From NCBI GenBank assembly GCA_002633005.1, contig NMRA01000057.1, positions 597,296-659,295 on the forward strand: a stretch of 62,000 nucleotides of DNA, written 5' to 3'. Below are positions 25,080-37,000 of the stretch, piece after piece. The notes under the pieces are model-generated. The model was not told the origin of the DNA. It made no database searches and saw nothing but the letters and a program-made list of their open reading frames with translations. The position numbers and the translations under genes were made by a program. Each line of letters starts with the position of its first letter. The first letter of the stretch is position 1. Origin of the DNA: Phoronis australis. Lineage: Eukaryota; Phoronida; Phoronidae.

Positions 25080-28000
25080 CTGAAAGCGAGAAACAAAGTC
25101 AGGTAAATGCAATATGAAGACCCTGCATGCTTGTGTATTTGGCCTAATATCTGCAAAACTATGACACTATTTTCTAAAAATTGAAAGAATTTGGTTTTTG
25201 ACATCATGGGACAATCATATTTTTGACAGCCCTCCATGCAGTCAGTGGCACAACCCTAAATAAAATGAAGGAAAATTAGAGAACTCCTTTCAAAGTTTGC
25301 TAAATGGACAAGTGTGACTTGCACTTTCAACGAATCACAAGGCAGCAGTGGAGAACGAACTCCCTCCAAGAACCATGATAATTCACAATCCGAGACACAG
25401 GTAGTAAAAGACTTGGTTGATTCGTGCTTTTATCTTTCATGACTAGTGCCAATGATGCATTCAGAGCACGGGACAGAACAAGGATTGACTGAAAACATCA
25501 AAACAGGGTTAAGTAATTTATCCTTTTAGAAGTTGGTGCAACAGATAAATTTTGTTATGGTGATTTAACAGAACTTCCCAAAATGATACTTTAATTAGCT
25601 GTTAATTAACTTTCAAAACCCACATTCCTTGGACCAAAAGGCACTTGTCCCATGGACATTGCGTTTTCCAATTGTACATTTGAGTGTCCCATGGCAGGTT
25701 TCTTAACTTGTACCACGTAACAATCCGGATGACACATGGTATTAAATGAGTTTATTGGGTTTTTCATTTTTCCGAATGTTATAACATAATCACCACTACG
25801 GTAGAGTTTCATATGCTGTAGTATTTCGACTGAGCCTGTGAAATGTATTTACGGTTACTGTAAATGCAAGCGAGAGTTGGAAAATCTTTCAGAATCGATT
25901 AATCGGTAAGCTATTCGACTCGATGCTCGATTCTGAATTGGTTTTGACTGACATATTAGTCACTCAGTACTGGCAAGGCAATGAGATTGGTTCAAAATAG
26001 ATGTTCTGTTCCTCTAGTCAACAGCAGACGACACTGCCTGATACCACCAGGCAAGAATACGCGTGCGGTCACGGTGACTTTGTCCAGTTTCTGCGATTTA
26101 TCAAAACGTTTTAGTAATATCACACTACAAAAGTGTGACTAAAAAGGTTTTTGCTCGAGTTTGTTCCTATGATTTAAAATTTTCAGTGAAATCACATAAA
26201 AAACACAAACAATGTACAGAGTAATCTCACCAATTTATGACACAATATGACAGACAAATAGGACTTCCCCACCTTCACAAAACCAACTTACTGGAACCAG
26301 AGGATGCATTCATAGGCCCAAAAATTTCAAGAGAGGAGCTAGTTTGATCACATGATTTGTTTTCAATGTATGGCGTTATCTCGCAGTCTTCGGGATCTTG
26401 AACTTTTGCTAGTCTCTTGGGTCAAGAAAAATTGTAGGCTTAACTAAATCCAGACAACACTTGGAGCATTGAGCAGGAACAGGTTAAGGCAATATGGATT
26501 GAGGTGGGACAGAAATTATGATAATGCTAAGCAGACATTTTCCTATTCTTCAAAGACTCGCGTGGCTATGGATGATCACAAGAGCAATGCAGAGCGGAGA
26601 AATGCACCCGTAAGCGGAGTGCTTCAAGAGTTGTTTATTTGTATCATAAAAATGACAACTAGATGGTGCAAAACGTCCAATCCACCTGTAAATGGAACAT
26701 GCCATTGCTTCTTCAATAGAAAGCTATTTACTAAATTTCAGAAAAAACTTCAGAGAAGCAAAAACAGAAAAAAATGAAACTGCCACTAGGGGGCGCAACG
26801 TCCGCCTGAAAGTTGTCATCTATTGTTCCTTTATAATAAACACACTTACTAAATTTAATAAAGATATGGCAGTGGGTTTAAGAGATAGAGCTATGGGCGC
26901 AAAACAAAATAAAACCACCACTAGGAGGCGCCACAGTAGTTAAAGACCTCATCTTCAACTGTCCTTTTCACACTGAGAGCACACACGCCAATTTTCAAAA
27001 TCATCCTTAGAAAGATTCGGTTGATAGATGGATGCCAAAAAACAGGCTCAAAAACAGTAAAAATGGCCATTAGGTGGCCTCAAATACCTCGAATCTATTT
27101 GAAAATGGTAGGATAGCGTCAATTCTCCAATAGATGAATATATTCCAAATTTTATGTAACTCCATTGAGGACCTTTGGAGATAAACTTAAAAAACTAAAA
27201 TTGCCATTAGGGGGCACACTGGTGAAAAAATCTGTGCGAAAGTCCTTGTCGTCCCTTGTCAAGATCATATAAATGCATTTGCTAATTTAGTAAAGATCCT
27301 GCGAACGGTTTAGGAGATACAGCCATGGGCATTGGAAAATCATCGTCAGCCATCCTGTTCACAGTAAGAACATACATGCTAATTTTCACAATCATCTTAG
27401 AGCGGTTTGGTGGACAGAGAGATGGACGCCAAAAAAGCAGACTCGAAAATAGTATAAATGGCCACTAAGTGGTGCAAACACCTCAAATCCATCCAAAAAG
27501 GAGATGATAGCGTCTTCTTACTAATAGACACCTATATCCCAAATTTTATTAAAATGTGTTGAGGAACCTTAAAGATACAGAGGTAAACGTAAAAAAACTA
27601 AAATTGCCAATAGGGGGAGCAACAGTAGTCCCATCCCTGCAAAAGTCGTCGTCGTCTGTTGTCAACATCAATACCAAATTTAAAAAAGATTCTGCGAACG
27701 GTTCAGTAGATACAGCCATGGGCACAAAAAAACTGCCATTAGAAGGCACCACAGTAGCCGAAGTCATCGGAAAATCATTGTCAGCCATACTTTACATAGT
27801 AAGAACATACATGCCAATTTTCACAATCATCCTAACAGCGGTTTGGTTAATAGAGGGGTGGACTCGAAAACAGTAAAAATGGCCAATAGGTGGCGCAAAC
27901 TACATTGAATCCATCCAAAAACGAGAGGATAATGTCATCTCACTAATAGATGCCTATATTCCAAATTTTGTGAAATACGCTGAGGACCAGAGGTGAGCGT

Positions 28001-31000
28001 AAAAAACTAAAATTGCCACTAGGGGGCACATCCGTAGTCAGAGAGGTCCCAAATTTGTCCTCATCCGTCACTGCTTGATAGGAACACATCTGCCAAATGT
28101 CATCAAGATCCTGTCAGGGGTTTAGGAGATAGAGCTGTGGACGCCAGACGCCGGACACCCAGACAGAGATGACTGCAGTAAGCTACCACATATAAATATG
28201 TGGGCACATATAAATGTCTAACAATCTTGTCTAGAGATAGCTACACCACACAACAATAAGTTCTAAGCTGAAAAGTCATCTTTGTTGAGAAATTTAACAA
28301 GGAAAAAGATAAAATTTCAGTAGCTATCTTGTATCCCAAGTTGGTGAATTTTTACCAAAACAAAAAACTGGCATTTGTAATGACTGAGAATACGACAGTT
28401 GTGCCATGACTATCTCTTATCTCACTGCCTCGTAATACAGTAGACCAGTGAAATTTTCAGTCAAATTTCTCAATAAAAAGATCAAGATCTAGAATTTTTT
28501 TAGTATTATGACAGGAAAACTAAAAATACGACACTTATTTGTTAATTATTTTCGCGCGCAATACTGAAGACTTACTGTAACCTACTGTGCTACTTACTCT
28601 GTGGCGAGTTGATACGTTTTAAAGATGGGGGGATCCAGGCGGTTGTATATCCTCCAAGAAGTCCCATTATTGCTGCTGTAGATGATTCTCATCCCAGGAA
28701 ACATTGTAGTCATTCTCACCCTGCCACCATCAACACTACAACACCAAACATTTGATTCACAAAGCTGATAGGGGGCACTTCACATCAACAAAAGAACATC
28801 AGCTGCATTTAAATAGCTTAAATCTTTGTAACTATTAACCAGACAGGTGTAATATGCTTGGGCCATCTTCAAATGACGGATAATGTATTTCCATCCCTAC
28901 CTATGACCTGATTCTAAGGAACTAGTGGGTAAATCGGACCAACTGGCATCATCTGCTGGCATGCTATATCTCGTGGAGGTCAGATGGTGAACAATTACTC
29001 ATCAAGTGGAGGCTCCTGATGAAACTATCATGAAGGTATTAACTCTTTACATATAAGACGAAATCTAACTAATGCAAATCCATTAGTGCAGATTTTACCT
29101 GCAAGCAGAGATCCTGGCTGTTGGCATATATGACAACACGCTTTCCATATAACTCAACATTACTGTAGAAAAGCGCTAAGGAAATCTGTACAGTCAAATA
29201 ACTGATGGGACTAAACAACCTAGTTGACCTCTTGACCCTGGACTCACACTGCTCCTGGTGGTGGGAGATAGTAGGCCACCTTCATCTTGTCAAGTCGGGG
29301 AAACTCCCTGGTGACGAGAACGTGCGAAAACCGTCGCCAGTCCTGTATAACCATCGGCTCCCTGAGATTTCTGTTTGTTACCTCCTCCCACTCCGCCTTG
29401 TGCCACGCCCTTTCTGCCACGGCGAGCAATCGTGGGAAGACCATCTCCTCCAGCTGCTGGCCAGTGCGCATGGTCTCCGTCCACACACACGTCTCCATTC
29501 CTAGTTACAAGACATGAATGCTGAGAACAGTGTAACCCAATAGTTTCTTGTGATCTTGGATATCATGGACGTATCACCACGCCAAGAATTTTTTTGGTGA
29601 AAAAATTACTTAATTTCAAAGATATGCTCATGGGCTAAGCACACAAGTAACTAGTATATAATAAATTGTGTTCTTGAATTTCATAAGTTTGTCCCATCTT
29701 GACATGTCTTCAAGGCTTATCTTTGGCTATTGGGCTGTAAGCTCGTCAAGGTTGTACCACTCAAAAATTTCTGCATGAGAATCATATGAGGTAACTCGTC
29801 TTAGAGAATGTTAAGTTAGGTGGATACACAAAAAAAATAATTTTGACTGTTTTTTACATTTTCATATCATCCTAATCTTTAATTCTTGATGCACAGTATA
29901 CTGAAGAAAACTAAACTCATTCTGAAAATCCAAAGTTGTTTTTTTAGCTATATTTGACCAAGCCTCAGTAAGTCGTATGGCTCGAGTGCTCACCAGCTCA
30001 GTGATTAACAACTGGGGCGGAGCTTATATACAAGGACACTAGCTCTAATCTAACCCTGTCAACAAGCATTGCGTAACCGGGCAATCGAGAGTGATGTACC
30101 AGCTGATACTGGTGTTGTAGCAAGACCAAGAATAAAACAATTCTATTTTTGACCATGTGAATGTTATTACTGAAATGGTGAACTAGCTCCTGTTCCGAGC
30201 CTGAGCCTGTTTGTCTATCTGCAAAAAAATTAAGTTGAGTACGCCAAGCCCTACCGAAGCCATCACTGCACTCAGCTTGAGGAGTCAGAAATTGTGCATG
30301 TATAAGAGAAGTCGGTAATATAAGGTCAGTTGTCTTGCGAGAGGACGCTGAGTGTCGACGTGGGTGGTGTTGCACGATTCGGTGAGAGTGCATGCACGCG
30401 CTGTGACGACAAGCCGCGCGCGCGACACATGGACAACTACATGCCGTCAGAGTACAGTCTTCGCAGATAAACCGTGCTTCTGCGCTGGGAACGTGCCGTG
30501 GAGAAACTAGGCTGTCAAACCCAGAGGATTTTTAACTTGCCACTGGCCGTAACCCAAAGAATTAGAGAAATGACCCAGTGTTCAACATAACAAAAATTTT
30601 TCTAGTGCATAGATTCAAACGTAACCCTGAATTAAAACTCATGATATTATACAATTTTAGAGGAAAGCAATATAAGAAACTTTAGTAACTTGAGAATCTC
30701 ACCCAAGCGGCGCTATTTGCGCAGAAAGTGATATTTTCTTATCCCAAAGTCCATTCGGTACAGGCACGTAAAAATGTTGAACCATTACTATGAAAGTAGT
30801 TCTTTATCCTCGTCGCCAATATTGTTATGTAGGCAGTAACGCGGCGATTTGATATAACACATATATTGGTTGATGATAATATTGGAATACTAACAAATAG
30901 GTCTGTGTAATATAGTTAGAGAGTCTTTTACAAACTGAGTGGAGAGTTCAGATGAATCGTATAAACAATCAACACATGGTGGTCGGCACACCAGTACAGC

Positions 31001-34000
31001 AGACAATAGATCAACGCTAAGCTCCGCCCACGTGACAGCCATATTTGTTTTGGTCGTCTGTCGTGCATCACAAGTTCGAAAAAATGATTAAAATTACGCT
31101 GTAAACAAACAGGTATGTCACATTTTCTAAATATGAAGTAAATATCAGCTTTATTTCTAGTACTTCAACAAAAATTGGAACATAATGACCACGCATTCTG
31201 AACGAAATTTGATCTCAAGTGGCAATCGATGACCGCTTAACTTCAAAGCCGTTTTTCTCGGCTCGTGATTTCAGGATAGTGACACGATTCTCGGGCCTAT
31301 TTTTCCACAACACGTGGGTCAATTTTAACGAAAGTTGCAAATTTGAAATCCTCTTGGACTGAAGTAAAATCGCGTGCCAGGGTTTTTTGATAAATGGACC
31401 AGATTTTTAGTTATTAGACGGAAAGTGACCAAATGACAAAAAGTGGCGTGCTTGCCCCAACTCACACACAAAAAATGCCACAAAATCAAGATCATAATGA
31501 TTTTGTACATATATTTGGTATGGATAAGTAGAATATTGCGTAAGGAAATAGTTGATGATGATCCCTGTGCATTTTGAAAAAAAATTTGAGGTAAAATTGG
31601 ATTTGTTGAAAATTAAAAAATACGATTTTTAAAAAAAACGAACTACAAAAAAAACATTTTTTTTCGATTTCTGTCACTTTCAGAGTCATGTCTAACTAGT
31701 TAAAACTCCCTTTTTACTCATTTTAGTTAGGAACCTGGAGATTTGATCAGTGTATACACCTACCTTAAGGAAACAGACATGTCATAAACTCAGTTTCAGT
31801 CGGCTTGTAAAACTTGATTTCTAACTATTTGTAATTCTGTCTACATACACAATGAAAACAAGCCCAGTGCTTGAAATAAAGAGTAAATGTTCCGTCACTG
31901 TTAAATTTAAGCCAATAATCCTTTTGGGAACTGGTGATAAGACAAAGTTTTCCACTGGACGTAAAACATTGTGGGTAAGTGATACAAGACAGGAGCGGTG
32001 ATGCTTGCTGCTGCTATAAGCCAGATAACTCTCCAGAAAGGGTGAATGTTCTGCATTTTGAAAAAAATGCTAATACAATGAAAAAACAACAAAAATCTAC
32101 ACAACACCGCAGCAATAAATTTGAACTAAAAACTTTAGAAAACTGTATCAGTGTTTTTGAGTCTTATCTTGAACATACATACCAAATAAAATTTGATCAT
32201 GATGTTTGATACCATTGCTTTGCAGTCAAATAATGTACAATTGCCTAATTGCACTAAAAAGAAAAGGTCACCTAACCGAATTAATGGCAGACTGGTAAAA
32301 ACTAAAAATCAAATTCTACAGACTTTCAACCAAACACATAGAACAGACTAAATGTGAAATACAACATCATAGTCACGGGCTGGTTCAGCCAAGAATCTGT
32401 GTCGCAGCCACTCGCGAATGGATGAGGTCATGTTTTGCAAAAGTTTTCTGAGTGGGTAAGAGCGATACAGAGCAAGTAGTACAAATGGCACACTCATCAA
32501 AACCACACTGAACTGCCTTGTTTACAATCCTAACATCTACCTCTGAATGATTTGAAATTATTGGGATCTGAATAGCCCAAACCAGAAACTTTGTGTCTAC
32601 TTTAAAGCTCTCATTAGAACACAGGTAAAACAACTGACAGAATTGTTTTATTTGGAGAAACAGGGAGCAGAAGATGATTGTTAAGGCTCTTTCACACTAA
32701 CTATACTCTGGTATTAGCGGAGTATTGACGTAAACTGTGACGTAACAATTGAACTGTTCATACCAAATAATATGGTTACCGTAGTAAACGAAGAAATCGC
32801 AAGGTAGCGCTGACGCACCCCATTTAACAATTTGAGAAAATTTACCTGTGTTTATTAATTTAATTAACTTAGTTCTAATTCGATTGGTGATTATTTGAGC
32901 AAAATATAGGCAAATATTAGCTATGACACTGCCTTTTAATTGTTGACTTAGCAGTGGCCCCTGGCGATAACTTCGAAAAGACAGAAGTCAACTGGTCATA
33001 CTGCACTGCAGTTACATCTACCTGTTTACTGCGAGATTAACTGGCGCTATTAACTTTGAACCAAGTTAACTGTTCATACTGACTGTAACTCTCCAAAACA
33101 TCAATGTGTCTACCTTAGTTTGAAAGGGCCTTGAGGGAAATAGCACTGTCATACAACTTGCATGTGTCCAGAACATGCCCTTTAAAGGAGATTCTTTCAA
33201 CAGGTAGACATTTTAGGACTGGTTTTATCCACATTCTTTCAGACACAGCTTCTATTGTGAGTCCGTGATGCATATAATTAGCTGATGCTGGAAACTACTT
33301 TGCAATGGAAACACAGACCCAGGAGGTTTTCAAACCTATTCAGATATCCCAAAAGCAACAGCTACTTATAACTTCACTCTGCAACCTAGTGAATAGACCC
33401 ACTCTATTGGTCACTGGCCCCCCAGTGAGACTGGACTGTGGATAGAACTAGTCCAGCTGACCAAGTGACATAATATTGGAGAAATTCAAAAGATTTTTCC
33501 AAATTGATCTCCTAATTAAAAGGTAATGTTTACAGCATGTGACTTGCCTTGTCCTCCAGTCAGAGCATAAGTTAGAGTGTTATCTAAAACTCCTAAAATA
33601 TACACTGATGTTTCCTGTACGAATAGGATAATGCCGTGTGGATTATGAGAAACTGCCTTTCGTTTCACATGCAAAAAACACAAAATACACTAAACAAACT
33701 TACCCACAATATTCTCTGCATTTACCAGTCTAGTGCACTTTCCACTGCTGATACAGCTGTCAATCTCTTCAGGTTGGATAACTCTGCCATTACCATCGTG
33801 TTGCTGGTTCTCATAAGACATATCTGGCATAAATGAGAACGTCTTGAAGGTGGATATCTCACGTGACGCCCACGAGTTGCCCCGGTCATCCGGGTGATTC
33901 TCATTAGGCTGATCCAGGTACAGGTGAGTAGCATGGGACATAATCACCTGTGTGTTAAAATTGTTCTTGAAAGAAAAATGAAGAAGCATCTCTCATGTGA

Positions 34001-37000
34001 AATTGTGTGGCGACAACAAAAGTTTCGACCCATTCCCTGAGGGCAGTAATAATTCATATTGCATATGGTATTTAATGTCAGTCTTAACAAGAGTAGAGTA
34101 AAACTGCTTCAGTTAGTAAACAATATTGAACAATTTGTTTGGGGTAAAATTTCTTGGAATATGAACAAATATTTAGTTCACTGTTAGTATAATAATTGTA
34201 CAGGCACCATCAGCAAATATATTGGGTTCATAAAAAAACCTGTTGTGAGCATTTTGTACAATTACATAAAATCTCAAGCCTTTAGGAGACAAGAAAGCAG
34301 ACAAGAGAGTGCACTATTTTTTCCTTTTTACAAAACAATAAGTGAAACCCAATTGCTTTATCATTTCCAAGTTCTACATCATAGCAACCACAAGACAAGA
34401 GGAGGCAGTGTGGCATGGTTGATAAGTGCCCGCTTTCTTTACTCGAGGTCATGGGTTCAAGTCCCACCAGGTCACACTGCTAAACCCTTGAGCCAGGTTT
34501 CTAGCTCCTCAGCTCGGTTTTAACCATATATTAATAAAGTATAAAAAATATTTCCAGGTGATCAGTGCAATGGGCCCACATGCGAGGCCTGCGCACATCT
34601 GGTACGTGTATCAGACCGCCTGCAATTATATATATATAACCACAAGACAATAAGTTGCTAAATTGTGAGCATTCATGACATTAGAAGCCCCAATTTGAAT
34701 AATGGAATTGATCAATTTTATCGATGCCTTTTGTACCGAAATAGCATTGTTATCCACCAAGCAGAGAACTTTTGAAAACTGGAAAAACAATAATTTCAAA
34801 ACATGCATTTTTGAAATTGAAGATACTTGACTGATAATTAAACAATTAACACATTACCTTGTATCCTGCATTCGCCAGCTTGTAGGGAACGGACGCCGTA
34901 CCCCAGCGGTAGATGATTTTCCATGCATTGGCGTATTTAGGGCTGGTATCTCCTTCCTTTATATTCAACAACTCTAACTCTTTACTTAAATACGCATCCT
35001 CCCATCCAGCCAGACTCAATTTATGCTTTGCTAAGATATCGGCTACGCGCGATATAAAGTAACTTTTTATGTGCTCCGCAGTTTGCACTGTGGGTTCACG
35101 TTTTCTTAGATCGGCACATGCAGGAGAATTCTGCCATACTCCTCGCGGCACTTCGTCGCCACCAATGTTGAACCGAGATAGTGGTGCCACCTTTTTATGA
35201 ATGTCAATAACTTGCTCAACCAGGAGACGGATGAATCTGTATGTAGACTCTAGGCACGGATTAATGACACCATCATTGAAAAACTGAGGTGTCTCAAACT
35301 GCGACGTGTCTTCTGGGTCATTTAATCGGAAATCGCGCATCGACTCAGGTACATCTTTTTTGCTGTAACGCAACTCCATTGCTTTAATTGCTGCTCTGGC
35401 ATGGCTAGGAAAGTCAAATTCGGGTATGACTTCGATGTGTCTCCTTTTGGCAAAGTGCAGAATCTCCAAATAGTCCTTGATAGTGTAGAAACCACTTCCT
35501 TGATCAGGTAACCTGGGGTGAGAACCAAGTTGCGGCAAAAGACACTTGGTTTCTGACAGGTCATGACACCTTTTGGAGCCAAGCTGTAATGAGAAGGCAT
35601 CGGCACTGTTTAAAGATATGTTGTAATTATAAAGAAATGGTACAAATCAACAGCAATAGTTGTTTTAAAAAATGGACAGACAGTTGACATAACTCTGACA
35701 AACATTGATGCTCTTCACGCCAGAAATATTTGGAAATAAAATGGCACCTTTTTTCGCAATGGAACAGCACTGTAGTCAAACAATTTCCAGAAATGATTAA
35801 CTGTTGTTGTACCTAGACTTTATTGCCATGACATTACTCCAAATCACTAACTGGATGAAGGTAGCCTTAGCTGCTACTGTCAGGTTTATTTTAAAGGCGA
35901 AGGCAACCTTTTTCCATGTCATTTTGAGCTAAAATAAGGTTGGTTGGTTATCCTAGACATATTTTCCACTTAATTACAGCTTTTCGTAATTTTATTAATT
36001 ACTCGTCTGCTACTCCGGAAGTGACGTTTTAGGAGGCAAGCATTTCGCGCCAATTTCTTTTCNGCGCAAACTACATTGAATCCATCCAAAAACGAGAGGA
36101 TAATGTCATCTCACTAATAGATGCCTATATTCCAAATTTTGTGAAATACGCTGAGGACCAGAGGTGAGCGTAAAAAACTAAAATTGCCACTAGGGGGCAC
36201 ATCCGTAGTCAGAGAGGTCCCAAATTTGTCCTCATCCGTCACTGCTTGATAGGAACACATCTGCCAAATGTCATCAAGATCCTGTCAGGGGTTTAGGAGA
36301 TAGAGCTGTGGACGCCAGACGCCGGACACCCAGACAGAGATGACTGCAGTAAGCTACCACATATAAATATGTGGGCACATATAAATGTCTAACAATCTTG
36401 TCTAGAGATAGCTACACCACACAACAATAAGTTCTAAGCTGAAAAGTCATCTTTGTTGAGAAATTTAACAAGGAAAAAGATAAAATTTCAGTAGCTATCT
36501 TGTATCCCAAGTTGGTGAATTTTTACCAAAACAAAAAACTGGCATTTGTAATGACTGAGAATACGACAGTTGTGCCATGACTATCTCTTATCTCACTGCC
36601 TCGTAATACAGTAGCCCAGTGAAATTTTCAGTCAAATTTCTCAATAAAAAGATCAAGATCTAGAATTTTTTTAGTATTATGACAGGAAAACTAAAAATAC
36701 GACACTTATGTGTTAATTATTTTTGTGCGCAATACTGAAGACTTACTGTAACCTACTGTGCTACTTACTCTGTGGCGAGTTGATACGTTTTAAAGATGGG
36801 GGGATCCAGGCGGTTGTATATCCTCCAAGAAGTCCCATTATTGCTGCTGTAGATGATTCTCATCCCAGGAAACATTGTAGTCATTCTCACCCTGCCACCA
36901 TCAACACTACAACACCAGACATTTGATTCACAAAGCTAATAGGGGGCACTTCACATCAACAAAAGAACATCAGTTGCATTTAAATAGCTTAAATCTTTGT

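Larger units (their letters stand above)
27893..35894. repeat. Left copy of the tandem segment containing hexosaminidase exons 5-8
   Basis: This 8.0-kb block aligns collinearly, introns included, with 36064-40390. It is longer because it carries a 1.95-kb TTAA-flanked element, a block of about 1.44 kb, a 239-bp SINE and small indels. Homology starts inside a tandem-repeat unit (GGCGCAAACTACATTG) and stops at TTTATTTTAA near 35894. The 168 bases from 35895 to the N have no match in the right copy. Confidence 0.93.

Noticed and set aside
27549-27876. Overlapping open frames of 79 and 106 codons in the CTCF-like array
   Set aside because: The frames run through tandem repeat units and do not recur in other units, so coding function is unlikely.
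21960-28225. CRISPR-like array of regularly spaced repeats
   Set aside because: The conserved core is short, the spacers are themselves related repeat units, there are no cas genes, and the DNA is eukaryotic.
29205-29504. Plus-strand 99-codon frames over exon 7, repeated at 37376-37675
   Set aside because: They are the antisense of exon 7; duplication of the exon duplicates the shadow.
29998-30393. 131-codon minus frame in the TTAA element
   Set aside because: No transposase or other motif, low-complexity His/Arg/Ser start; considered chance within a non-autonomous element.
35322-35606. 94-codon minus frame over hexosaminidase exon 5
   Set aside because: It is an overlapping frame of a well-supported catalytic exon. 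The frame with IPEFDFPSHARAA and GGDE is the real one.
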